The position numbers and the translations under genes were made by a program. DNA of 8,803 bases, taken from contig JAAZHP010000150.1 in NCBI GenBank assembly GCA_012510625.1, positions 1-8,803 on the forward strand, written 5' to 3'. The notes beneath the pieces were generated by a model. The model made no database searches. It was not told the origin of the DNA and saw nothing but the letters and a program-made list of their open reading frames with translations. How positions within the stretch are numbered: position 1 is the first letter of the stretch; each line of letters starts with the position of its first letter. Origin of the DNA: Bacillota bacterium. GTDB lineage: Bacteria; Bacillota; Dethiobacteria; DTU022. This document shows, in pieces, positions 1 to 6,750 of the stretch.

Positions 1-551
1 ATGATCGAAGGTTTTTCCTGTGATTTGTTTTCCCCACCTTCGTACTCAGGGTAAGACTGCAGCCAGTTTTTTTTCAAGCCAAAATCTCGAAGCCGATCAT
101 ACATATCCATTTCTTCCAGTAAAAATCCTTTAAACATCTTTCTTACTTTTGGAGAAGTGCTTTGTATAAAGGAAACTATATGGACCGGCAGCAACCACTT
201 AATGTTTTGAAATATCCTGGCGAAAATATACCTGTCCGTGAATGACGGTTCGCCCACCGAAATTTTAATTTCCGAAGCGGGCCGCGGTATTGTCGATACC
301 GAGTATTCAGCCATCAACTTTGCCAGTTGCTCTGACTGCTGTCTAATTTTTTTAAGAACGATTTGCGTTTCCTTTCGCAAATCCTCGTCTTTAACGTAGT
401 TCATTAAGACCAGTATGTTTTCAATAGAATCATACCTGGCCAACAGTTTATTCCACATATTTCCAGCTTCAACCACCGTTATTTCATCTTGCCTGCTCAC
501 CGCCGATTTCACTACATCCGACGCCATATCAACTATCCCTGATGCTTTCAT
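1..551 (-). CDS. DUF3231/coat-like ferritin-fold protein, C-terminus cut by window edge
   Basis: A minus-strand frame is open from an ATG at 551-549 to the left edge: 183 complete codons with no stop. The start is preceded by a good ribosome site, AAGGTG six bases upstream. The translation begins MKASGIVDMASDVV and is helical and charged. It contains a segment of the type MWNKLLARYDSIENILVLMN, a proline-rich IPRPAS stretch near residue 87, then ARIFQNIKWLLPVH, RKMFKGFLLEEMDMYDRL and a W-L-x-S-Y-P-x-Y ending near residue 170. This order recalls DUF3231 proteins of spore formers, a ferritin-like family related to spore coat proteins, usually as one or two such domains. Only about one domain is visible, and the hydrophilic tail at the edge suggests the stop is close. 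Assignment is from remembered family pattern, not a search. A role in the spore coat or sporulation is inference. Confidence 0.6.
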   Translation of the reverse strand, partial: MKASGIVDMASDVVKSAVSRQDEITVVEAGNMWNKLLARYDSIENILVLMNYVKDEDLRKETQIVLKKIRQQSEQLAKLMAEYSVSTIPRPASEIKISVGEPSFTDRYIFARIFQNIKWLLPVHIVSFIQSTSPKVRKMFKGFLLEEMDMYDRLRDFGLKKNWLQSYPEYEGGENKSQEKPSI

Positions 552-667
552 GCTTTTCACCTTGTTTTCTGCAAAATAATATATGTGCCTTAACTAGTTA
601 TTCCGAGACCCGCTCAATTTTATTCAGCGCCGTTATTAATTAATGACCACAATGGGGGCCTTACATC

Positions 668-780
668 TCAAAGAAAGGAAGGCGTCTTCGGCATATGTTT
701 TTTGCATCGTGGGCAAGGCAAAGGATCACCGCATATCGACTTCTCAAAAAAGCGGGAGGCGCTCTTTTTATAACCCGGTG
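668..780 (-). pseudogene. possible zinc-ribbon coding remnant
   Basis: One minus-strand frame between the lipoprotein gene and the coat-like gene reads as plausible protein: PGYKKSASRFFEKS, then CGDPLPCPRCKKHM, then a short tail and a TGA at 670-668. The C-x5-C-x2-C-x2-H spacing and the DPLPCPRC segment resemble the zinc-ribbon found in some transposases and small zinc-binding proteins. No start codon with a ribosome site is seen, and upstream the frame runs into the lipoprotein gene in another phase, so it cannot be an intact gene. The same bases form the terminator at 744-771, which argues against coding. Treat this as a hint of a decayed gene. Confidence 0.2.
744..771 (-). terminator. Rho-independent terminator after the lipoprotein gene
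   Basis: Reading the minus strand just past the TAG at 783-781, an A-rich arm and AGCG are followed by a five-base loop CCTCC, then CGCT and six T residues. The A-rich and T-rich flanks extend the stem with one bulged base. The opposite strand also ends in CTTTTTATAA, so it could act in both directions. Position and T tract fit a terminator for 781-1692. Confidence 0.6.
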
Positions 781-1692
781 CTAAAAGTAAGCAATATCGA
801 CTTCGGCTAGAATTTCACCTGTCTGCAGGTCTAAAATCTCGCAATCCCCTACCCTGAAGCTGCCGTCATCCTGGAAATGAATCGCGTAAACCAGCTGGTA
901 GCGGCCCGGTTCGAGAACATCCCCGGTATTAACCTCGATCTTTTCTTTTGCCTCGAGAGTAATTTTTACGCTGTTCCCATTGAAAGCGGCGTCGACCAGG
1001 CCGGGGCTGTGACAATAGAAATCCCCGTCACTTAAACCCAGTCCCGGGCTTCCGATGGCGGCGTAATAAAAAACAGCACCTTCCGCATCCCATTGATTGA
1101 AGGGAAATGAAGTAACCGGCCGGGCGAGGTATTTTTCTGATAGGGAAAAAATCTCATTAAAGCCTTCTTCAAGGACCAGCTCTCCAAAATACTTGTCTGA
1201 AGGAAAATTTAATAATTTTACCCGCCACTCCCATAAGGTTAAAAACCAGCTGTACAGCTCCCGCGGCTCCTGCTCCAAAATTGCGCCAGCCGGGTCCGGC
1301 GGGCACAGCTCTGCCAGCTCTTCCAGGTCGCTTAGCACCTGTTCGGCGGTGACAACGCGCCCCTTTTGCAGGGCGTCGATTATATCGACCTGTGCGGCGA
1401 TGGCATTACATTTTGCGATGGCCTCCATAAAGGGATTTTCTTCTGACTCCGGCAGAGCCGCCGCCTCCGCAAGGCGCTGCCCCGCCAGGCTCCAGTATTC
1501 TTCAGCCAGGGCCTCTTTTGCTTCAGCAATCAGACCTGTTAAAACATCTTCGCCGATCTGGCCGTTTTCAGCAGCCTGGCCGTTTTCCGTTGCAGTACAA
1601 CCAGCCAGGCTTCCCGCCACCAAAGCAACGGATATAACACCGGCCAAACAGAGGAACAGAAGGCTTTTCAGTTTTGATTTTTGATTAAACAC
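781..1692 (-). CDS. predicted lipoprotein of unknown function
   Basis: A 303-residue protein starts at a GTG (1692-1690) with GGGAGG nine bases upstream. The N-terminus has lysines at 5, 7 and 9, a hydrophobic stretch at about 11-30 and a lipobox LAGC with Cys32. It is therefore expected to be lipid-anchored on the outer face of the cytoplasmic membrane. After the cysteine comes a short polar linker containing ENGQ twice, then a helical region (about 45-175) rich in Ala, Glu and Leu that might be a TPR-like or coiled-coil repeat. A C-terminal part (about 195-303) alternates hydrophobic and charged residues in the manner of beta strands, with phrases such as LEPGRYQLVYAIHF and GDCEILDLQTGEI. 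I do not recognise the family. The gene stands alone: about 150 bases separate it from the next gene upstream, and a terminator follows. Confidence 0.8.
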   Translation of the reverse strand: MFNQKSKLKSLLFLCLAGVISVALVAGSLAGCTATENGQAAENGQIGEDVLTGLIAEAKEALAEEYWSLAGQRLAEAAALPESEENPFMEAIAKCNAIAAQVDIIDALQKGRVVTAEQVLSDLEELAELCPPDPAGAILEQEPRELYSWFLTLWEWRVKLLNFPSDKYFGELVLEEGFNEIFSLSEKYLARPVTSFPFNQWDAEGAVFYYAAIGSPGLGLSDGDFYCHSPGLVDAAFNGNSVKITLEAKEKIEVNTGDVLEPGRYQLVYAIHFQDDGSFRVGDCEILDLQTGEILAEVDIAYF

Positions 1693-1841
1693 AAGAATCA
1701 GCCTCCCACAGTCACTCTAAAAAACACCGTTTCCTTATCACCGTTCTGCCAGGCAAGTTAGGGGCGCCAGTCCAATATCTATACATGTGCTGCCATGACT
1801 ATCATAATATGAAGACAGGGTTTAATCACCGTCCCTTTGAC

Positions 1842-2429
1842 TCATTCCCTCTGCCAGGAATAATAGTAAAAGTAGATAAACCTTTCGTCGCTATCCTGAA
1901 ATTTTTCCGATGTCATCATCAGGTAATATTTGGGTCTTGAAGTTTTAAATGACGCATTTGCCAATTCTCCTGACTGTACTAAGGCAATTTCATCCAGGGT
2001 TTTCTCTTTTGCCAGGGACTCGCCAACTATTTTAAACAAAGCATTGGCTTCATTATAAATATCTTCAGCATCCTTTTCCGGTGAATAGAAGAGGCTATAC
2101 TTTATATTTTTCAATGAACCATCAAGCATAACATTGAGCTCTATTTTGGAGAGAGGAAGATTGCCGGCTTCTTCCCGGGTTAAACTTATTGAGCCCGATG
2201 TTTCACCGATATCAGCAACAAATCCATATTCAGAGTATTTATTGCTGTACTCATCAAGAACCTCTTGAAAATTAACGGCTTTTGACGCTGAAACAGTTAT
2301 GGTACAGTAAAAGCTGCCGGCCAAAAGGGCAACAGAAAGCGCCAGCCCCGCATATTTAATCCTTTTGCCTGCTTTCTTTAGGTCAGTCTCTTCATTAGTG
2401 CTGAATACTCTTAACAATTCATTATTCAT
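1842..2429 (-). CDS. single-pass membrane protein of unknown function
   Basis: A 195-residue protein starts at ATG 2429-2427. A short cytoplasmic N-terminus (1-25, with KKAGKRIK just before the membrane) leads to one transmembrane helix at about 26-46 and an outward-facing C-terminal domain of about 150 residues, judged by the positive-inside rule. The domain is charged and aromatic, ending with YFYYYSWQRE. I do not recognise a family. There is no lipobox, and the helix is more likely an anchor than a cleaved signal because 25 residues precede it. It lies 36 bases downstream of the 2466-3149 gene in the same direction and is probably cotranscribed with it. Its own ribosome site is weak (AGGG, eleven bases away). 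A nine-codon ORF with a strong site overlaps its start by ATGA, suggesting coupled translation. Confidence 0.75.
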   Translation of the reverse strand: MNNELLRVFSTNEETDLKKAGKRIKYAGLALSVALLAGSFYCTITVSASKAVNFQEVLDEYSNKYSEYGFVADIGETSGSISLTREEAGNLPLSKIELNVMLDGSLKNIKYSLFYSPEKDAEDIYNEANALFKIVGESLAKEKTLDEIALVQSGELANASFKTSRPKYYLMMTSEKFQDSDERFIYFYYYSWQRE

Positions 2430-2455
2430 TTTAAGATGATCCCTGGAATGTTCAT
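2426..2455 (-). CDS. nine-codon leader ORF, translationally coupled
   Basis: Directly after the TAA of the upstream gene (2468-2466), the minus strand reads AAGGTGG, five bases, then ATG at 2455-2453. The ORF encodes MNIPGIILK and its TGA overlaps the ATG of the 195-residue gene in the sequence ATGA. The AAGGTGG site overlaps the upstream stop codon, so ribosomes finishing the first gene could restart here and then at the second gene. The site and overlap are visible; translation of the leader is inference. The peptide shows no run of one amino acid that would suggest attenuation. Confidence 0.4.
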   Translation of the reverse strand: MNIPGIILK

Positions 2456-2465
2456 TAAAACCACC

Positions 2466-3149
2466 TTACTGGTTCATCACAAAATATTTGGCGAGATCTT
2501 TCATGTCATTATACATGTTGTAAATGGTCATCTTTTTATTGCGGCGTAATTTACCCTTGTAGAAATAATCTGCGCTTATGGTGATTTTCTTCTTGCCAAT
2601 TCTTTTAATACGGAAACTCTCAATTTCTAAAAAATCTACCGGATGTCGCTCGGGGTATGTTATGATTGCCATTACATTATCCCTGTTTGCTAAAAAATCT
2701 ACTGCTTCATAGACATCTGCAAGCCCCAAAGCATTATAATTAACTATAGGATTATTATCTAATATCTTTGTTGCCGCCCCGGTCTTCGCTAATCGTGAAG
2801 GACTCATTTTAGTATCTACGCCATATCTTCCCCTTACCAGCTTGCCCTTTTCATTGATACACCAGAATTGAAGTCTTGCTTTTAATACAGAAGTGGATGC
2901 GATAAATCCAACTGACCATATGGCCATGGAAATCCCCATCAGTATTAGATGGAATAATATCAAATTGATTTTTATTTCACTAATAATATAAAGGGTCTTA
3001 TCAAGCCAGATGTCACAAATTATTACATAGATAACCATTGTCCCCAATAGCATAAAGGTTAACAGCAGGAAATTGTGAATGAGGATACTATTTGTTAATA
3101 CCCCCGACTTTCTTGCCTGTTCTTCTGAAAAACTATAGACTTCTGTCAC
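2466..3149 (-). CDS. two-helix membrane protein of unknown function
   Basis: I place the start at the GTG 3149-3147 because GGGAGG lies nine bases upstream, giving 227 residues (MTEVYSFSEEQ...). The frame is open to a TTG at 3197, but that start has no ribosome site. Two hydrophobic helices are at about 24-46 and 62-84. The rest (about 90-227) is a soluble, basic domain, probably cytoplasmic, with segments such as GRYGVDTKMSPSRLAKTG, YEAVDFLANRDNVMAIITYP, FRIKRIGKKKITISADYFY and a tail NMYNDMKDLAKYFVMNQ. The overall plan, a membrane hairpin followed by a mixed alpha/beta cytoplasmic domain, is clear, but I do not recognise the family. It is the first gene of a pair with 1842-2429, and a promoter is proposed at 3235-3262. 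The coding DNA is clearly more AT-rich than the operon at 3930-7941. Confidence 0.75.
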   Translation of the reverse strand: MTEVYSFSEEQARKSGVLTNSILIHNFLLLTFMLLGTMVIYVIICDIWLDKTLYIISEIKINLILFHLILMGISMAIWSVGFIASTSVLKARLQFWCINEKGKLVRGRYGVDTKMSPSRLAKTGAATKILDNNPIVNYNALGLADVYEAVDFLANRDNVMAIITYPERHPVDFLEIESFRIKRIGKKKITISADYFYKGKLRRNKKMTIYNMYNDMKDLAKYFVMNQ

Positions 3150-3224
3150 TATTTCCAACCTCCCTTCCCGGAAAAAGTGAGTCAAGCCACATATCAACCA
3201 CCGTAACGAACTTAGTAGCTGCCG

Positions 3225-3240
3225 CCATCATACCATCATA
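3225..3240. repeat. tandem duplication of the 8-mer CCATCATA
   Basis: Two adjacent exact copies of CCATCATA occupy 3225-3232 and 3233-3240. The duplication copies the -10 element of the promoter proposed at 3235-3262. Confidence 0.7.
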
Positions 3241-3262
3241 ACCCAGGCGCAGGTACTGCCAA
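3235..3262 (-). promoter_or_regulatory. sigma-A-like promoter for the membrane-protein pair
   Basis: On the minus strand, TTGGCA (3262-3257) is separated by 16 bases from TATGAT (3240-3235). Each hexamer matches five of six consensus bases. Transcription would start near 3228, giving an untranslated leader of about 80 bases before the GTG at 3149. A tandem repeat of CCATCATA on the plus strand (3225-3240) creates a second TATGAT at 3232-3227, which is too far from the -35 to be the main one. Confidence 0.4.
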
Positions 3263-3282
3263 GGGGATAGCGGAGCGCCAGG
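3243..3282. repeat. inverted repeat just downstream of the split membrane gene
   Basis: CCAGGCGC (3243-3250) pairs with GCGCCAGG (3275-3282), seven of eight positions, around a 24-base loop. It begins seven bases past the stop at 3289 and could stabilise or help end that transcript, but it has no T tract. It spans the -35 region proposed for the next operon, so a regulatory role is also possible. Confidence 0.35.
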
Positions 3283-3288
3283 CTTCTC

Positions 3289-3641
3289 TTATGGCCTGTT
3301 GTGCATATCCGGGGTGTCCATTTCTCTCAACTCCGCATTGGCAATAATTTTTTTAATCACAAAGTAATTGGGGACACACACCAGAACCAGGATTGCCCCG
3401 ATCAATGTAAAGGGGTACCACACGTGATAGGGCTGCTTAACGGAAACAGCATACAAGCCAACTGCCAAAAGAATTGCCCCGATTGGAATAAGGAATCCCA
3501 GGGCTGCCAGGAGCAGCTTTTTATATTTTTTTCTTTCAGGCCGCAAGTAGCTGCAAATATCCCCAGCGCGGCTCCCATTAAACCTACCCCGCCTCCCATG
3601 CAGGCGCCGATTATGGCAGACGCTCTTTCAGCAAACCACAT
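3289..3641 (-). CDS. three-helix membrane protein encoded across a -1 frameshift
   Basis: Two overlapping minus-strand frames make sense only together. The first starts at ATG 3641-3639 (GGAG ten bases upstream; a GTG at 3650 is an alternative) and encodes a glycine-rich helix at about residues 8-31 (SAIIGACMGGGVGLMGAALG). After GLKEK it turns into an implausible Cys/Trp-rich tail stopping at 3402. The second frame lacks a credible start (only a TTG at 3546 without a ribosome site) but encodes two good helices, LLLAALGFLIPIGAILLAVG and FTLIGAILVLVCVPNYFVI, then a polar tail to a TAA at 3291-3289. Joined by a -1 shift at the A7 tract (3532-3526), they give a 117-residue protein with three membrane helices. 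The family is not recognised. The split could be programmed, a mutation, or a missing A in the run. Confidence 0.6.
3503..3531 (-). promoter_or_regulatory. candidate programmed -1 frameshift signal
   Basis: In the upstream frame the minus strand reads A AAA AAT (3531-3525), a canonical X XXY YYZ slippery heptamer. After a seven-base spacer comes the stem GCTGC (3517-3513), loop TCCTG and stem GCAGC (3507-3503). Slippery site, spacing and hairpin all fit the layout of known bacterial -1 frameshift cassettes such as dnaX, although the stem is only five base pairs. No ribosome-like stimulator is obvious 10-14 bases upstream. The A7 run alone could also cause transcript slippage or a sequencing indel. 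Confidence 0.4.
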
Positions 3642-3929
3642 CTTGATCACGCTCCTTCGTTTGTGGCAGGCTCTTATGTGCAGCTGTGGCGGTTATCATT
3701 AGATAAATATTCTATATAGTGTTACACCCATTTATTTTACCATATATATGCCAATTCTGTGGTATTAGCTGTTCTCTATAACCGGGACGCTTTTTTTTAT
3801 ATTATTCAAACGTAAGTCAAAGTCGCTGTCCCCTGGCTCACAAACGTTAACCTCCGGTTTTGCCGCTATAGGAAGATTTGCCGATTAAATAGTGCAAACA
3901 ATGGAGTGTTTTTCAGAATTGAGGCCGGC
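3642..3929. other. AT-rich intergenic stretch, little recognisable
   Basis: This 288-base gap separates the split membrane gene from the end of the GC-rich operon. The minus strand carries TTGGCA and several TATA-like hexamers around 3700-3760 but none at a standard spacing, so no promoter is called. A T8 run on the plus strand at about 3791 has no stem before it. No good terminator for the operon ending at 3930 is visible. A short motif AAAGTCGCTGTCCCC lies at 3819-3833. Confidence 0.4.
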
Positions 3930-5534
3930 TCAAGATTGGAATATGGTCCGGCCGCCGCAGACGGTGCGCAGGACGCGGATGGAGCGGATCCGGCCGGGGG
4001 GCACGGTGACGGGATTGGCGCTGAGGATGACCAGGTCGGCCCTCTTCCCGGCGCTGAGGCTCCCCTTCTCCCGTTCCTCGAACTGCGCGTAAGCGGCGTC
4101 AAGGGTAAACAGGCGCACCGCCTGGGCGGCGGAGAGCGACTGCCGGGGTTCAAAACCTTCCCGGGTCACGCAGCACTGCAGGGCGTGCAGCACATCCGGG
4201 GAGCAGATCGGGGCGTCCGAGGCGCCGGCAACCTTGACCCCCGCTTCCACCAGGGCCCGGTAGGGGTAAGTCCACCGGACCCGCTCCGGGCCGAGGCGCG
4301 CGGCAAGCCAGTGTTTCTCGGCGTGAATAAAGAGCGGCTGGGAGGAAACGACCAGGCCCAGCCGGGCAATATCCCTGATCAGGGCCGGGTTAAGGACGGA
4401 GGCATGCTCGAGGCGGTGGCGGTGATCTTCCTTCGGGAACTTCTTTAACAGGCGCGAGTAAAGCTTCACGCAGACCCGGACGGCGGCGTCGCCGATGGCA
4501 TGGACGGCAAGCTGCAGCCCCTCCGCGTGCGCCGCCGCCATGCGGCGGTAAAGCTCCGCCTCGTCCAGGACCATGAAGCCGCTGTTGCCGGGATGGTCGG
4601 CATAGGGAGAGGACATGAACGCGGTGCCGGCCTGGAGGGTGCCGTCGCAAAACAGCTTCACCGCGCCGATGCGCCGCGCGGCGCCGCTTTCCGTCCGGTG
4701 AAGCCCGGACTGGCGGGCCGCTGTTACCGCGGCCAAATCGCGGGCAATCAAAAGGCAGTAAAGGTTGACCGGTATCTGTTCCAGCGCCATCTGCAAAAAG
4801 GGCAGGTCGTAGGCGCCGCTGTCGCCGGCCGGACCTTCCCCGTCCGTCTGCAGGACCACCCCGGCGGAGGTGATACCCCGTGCGGCCAGGCCGGCAAAGG
4901 TGGCTTCCGCGCCCGCGAAAAGCTTTTCCAGCCCAGGCAGCGGGACCCGGCTTAACAGCAGCTGCGCGGCGCTTTCATGAAATATCCCCGCGGGGCGGCC
5001 GTCCGGCTCCCGCTCGATCCGGCCTCCCGCCGGGTCCGGCGTGTCCGCGGTGATACCCGCCGCCTCGATGGCCCTGCTATTGGCCAGGACGCGGTGCCCG
5101 TCGTAGGTGACGATAATCACGGGCCGCCCGGGGCAGGCCTCGTCCAGGGCGCCGCGCGCCGGCGGGACGCCTTCGCGCAAGGCCCGGTCGTCCAGCTGCA
5201 GCCCGACAATCCAGTCATCTCCCTGTTCCTCCCCGGCCCGCCGCTTCAGCTTCTCCTGCAGCTCGCCGGTGGAGCGCACGCCGCTCAGGTTGAGGTTCAG
5301 GTCGTAGAAAACCATCAGGGTGGGGTGAAGGTGGGTATCGATGAAACCGGGCAGCATGGCGCGTCCCGCCAGGTCGATCGCTTCAAAATCCCGGCCCAGC
5401 GCCGCCCGGCACTCCGCCAGGGTGCCCACGGCGGCGATAATACCGTCTTTTACCGCCAGCGCTTCAGCGGTGGGTTGTTTCTCGTCGACGGTGTAGATCT
5501 CCCCGCCGTAGTAGAGCTGTTCCGGAGCGGACAT
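3930..5534 (-). CDS. YtcJ-type metal-dependent amidohydrolase (amidohydrolase 3 family)
   Basis: A 534-residue protein of normal length for the YtcJ/NfdA group starts at ATG 5534 with GGAG eight bases upstream. It opens with the small beta domain typical of amidohydrolases (YYGGEIYTVDE, then AVKDGIIAAVG). It continues with the metal motif GFIDTHLHP (His68, His70), GAVKLFCDGTLQAGT (Lys293), LAVHAIGDAAV (His345), RHRLEHASVL (His377) and GASDAPICSPD (Asp440), and closes with KGSLSAGKRADLVIL. All expected ligand positions are present, so it should be active as a cytoplasmic metal-dependent hydrolase, with no signal peptide. Relatives act on N-substituted formamides, N-acyl or cyclic amides, but substrates in this family are diverse and cannot be read from sequence. 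It is the last gene of the operon, 40 bases after the transporter gene. Confidence 0.9.
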   Translation of the reverse strand: MSAPEQLYYGGEIYTVDEKQPTAEALAVKDGIIAAVGTLAECRAALGRDFEAIDLAGRAMLPGFIDTHLHPTLMVFYDLNLNLSGVRSTGELQEKLKRRAGEEQGDDWIVGLQLDDRALREGVPPARGALDEACPGRPVIIVTYDGHRVLANSRAIEAAGITADTPDPAGGRIEREPDGRPAGIFHESAAQLLLSRVPLPGLEKLFAGAEATFAGLAARGITSAGVVLQTDGEGPAGDSGAYDLPFLQMALEQIPVNLYCLLIARDLAAVTAARQSGLHRTESGAARRIGAVKLFCDGTLQAGTAFMSSPYADHPGNSGFMVLDEAELYRRMAAAHAEGLQLAVHAIGDAAVRVCVKLYSRLLKKFPKEDHRHRLEHASVLNPALIRDIARLGLVVSSQPLFIHAEKHWLAARLGPERVRWTYPYRALVEAGVKVAGASDAPICSPDVLHALQCCVTREGFEPRQSLSAAQAVRLFTLDAAYAQFEEREKGSLSAGKRADLVILSANPVTVPPGRIRSIRVLRTVCGGRTIFQS

Positions 5535-5574
5535 CTTACTTCTCCTCTCTCTTCGCGGCGGGCGCTCCGCAGGA

Positions 5575-6738
5575 TTAAAGCGGAACCAGGGAACCCGCTG
5601 CCATCAGGATGTAGGCGAAAATAATCGCTGCCTGGACCCCCGCTCCGCCCCAGCGGCCCAGCGTGAAAGACGATTCCGGAACGGCCGCCCGGCTGGCTCG
5701 CAGCGCGGGGATCACCAGCAAGGCCACGAGCACGGCGATGGCGCCGCCGGCCAGGCGCATAAACCCGAGGAAGCCGGTCAAACCGGGCAGGGCCAGCAGC
5801 AGCGTGGGCAGGGTGGCGGCCAGCCAGGAGACGCGGTACTCGAACCCCAGCCGCTCCTCGATCACCCGCGCCAGGGCATAGGAGGTGGCCCAGTAGCTGG
5901 TGAGGATGGCCAGGAAAATAAAGACGGAGCCGCCCAGGGAGGCCCACTCCCCGACGGCGCGGCCCCAGCCGATAATGGCCACTTCGGTAACCTCGGTAGA
6001 GACGAGCATGGCCACGAGCGTGACGGTGAAGGTAAACAAAAAATTGATCCCCAGCCCGAGCAGCACCGCCCGGGGCATCAGAGCGGTGTTCCAGGAGAGA
6101 CCTTCCCGCGCCTGGGGGATGGAGAAGAAGCTGGCGAAGCAAAACATGACCATGCCGTAGAGGGCCATGGTTTCCTTGCCCACGCCCAGGTAGAGGGAAA
6201 GAGAACCGCCGGCGCTGAAAAGGGAACCCCCGGCGAGCACGGCCAGGATCACAGCGGCGGCAACGATGGTGTACTTTTCACTGAGCCCGAGGGCTTTCAG
6301 GCCGAAGAAAACTACACCCGCAGCCACGCCGTAGAAGACCAGCTCCGCCGCCCACAGGGGCAAGCCGGCCAGCTCGACCAGGATCTCGCCGGCGCCGACG
6401 ATGTAACCGGCCAGCAGGGCGTAAAAGCTGATCACGATCAGGGCGAAAAAAATCCAGATAAAAACCCTGCGCAATCCCGGTAGGCCGGTAAAGAGATACT
6501 TGCCCAGCACCTCCACGAGCTGGTTTCCCCGGCCGTCGCGGATGACGATCTCGGCAATCATCAGGTGCAAAACGGCGCTGACCAGATAGGCCAGCAGCAT
6601 CACCCAGACAAAATTGAGAAAGCCGCTTAAGGAAGCCAGGTAGGGGACGGCCATGACGCCCCCGCCCACACCCAGCCCGGCGATGATCGCCGCCGCTTCA
6701 AAGAGGGAAAGCTGTTTCTTCCCGCTCAACGGTAACAC
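5575..6738 (-). CDS. amino-acid-permease-like transporter, about 11 membrane helices
   Basis: A 387-residue, very hydrophobic protein begins SLFEAAAIIAGLGVGGGVMA, then VPYL. This matches the first helix of amino acid transporters of the aromatic/serine-threonine permease type within the APC superfamily, where a glycine-rich break after helix 1 helps form the substrate site. About eleven helices follow, with a conserved-looking segment near 200-220 (MFCFASFFSIPQAREGL). Length fits that family. The start is uncertain: the annotated GTG (6738-6736) is only two bases after AAGGAGG, while a TTG three codons later is 11 bases away. It follows the enolase-family gene by 12 bases and precedes the amidohydrolase by 40, so it probably imports the substrate that both enzymes process. 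The choice between amino acid and derivative is inference. Confidence 0.8.
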   Translation of the reverse strand: MLPLSGKKQLSLFEAAAIIAGLGVGGGVMAVPYLASLSGFLNFVWVMLLAYLVSAVLHLMIAEIVIRDGRGNQLVEVLGKYLFTGLPGLRRVFIWIFFALIVISFYALLAGYIVGAGEILVELAGLPLWAAELVFYGVAAGVVFFGLKALGLSEKYTIVAAAVILAVLAGGSLFSAGGSLSLYLGVGKETMALYGMVMFCFASFFSIPQAREGLSWNTALMPRAVLLGLGINFLFTFTVTLVAMLVSTEVTEVAIIGWGRAVGEWASLGGSVFIFLAILTSYWATSYALARVIEERLGFEYRVSWLAATLPTLLLALPGLTGFLGFMRLAGGAIAVLVALLVIPALRASRAAVPESSFTLGRWGGAGVQAAIIFAYILMAAGSLVPL

Positions 6739-6750
6739 CGCCTCCTTCGT

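Noticed and set aside
1097..1684. A plus-strand frame of 195 codons opposite the lipoprotein gene.
   Set aside because: It is serine- and arginine-rich without structure, and the opposite strand has a clear lipobox, ribosome site and terminator.
3301..3702. A plus-strand 133-codon frame opposite the split membrane gene.
   Set aside because: The minus-strand frames encode well-formed membrane helices, whereas this translation is Cys/His/Gln-rich with no recognisable pattern.
3788..3800. A T8 run on the plus strand that could be a terminator.
   Set aside because: No stem precedes it and no plus-strand gene ends nearby; on the minus strand it is an A run and cannot terminate the operon.
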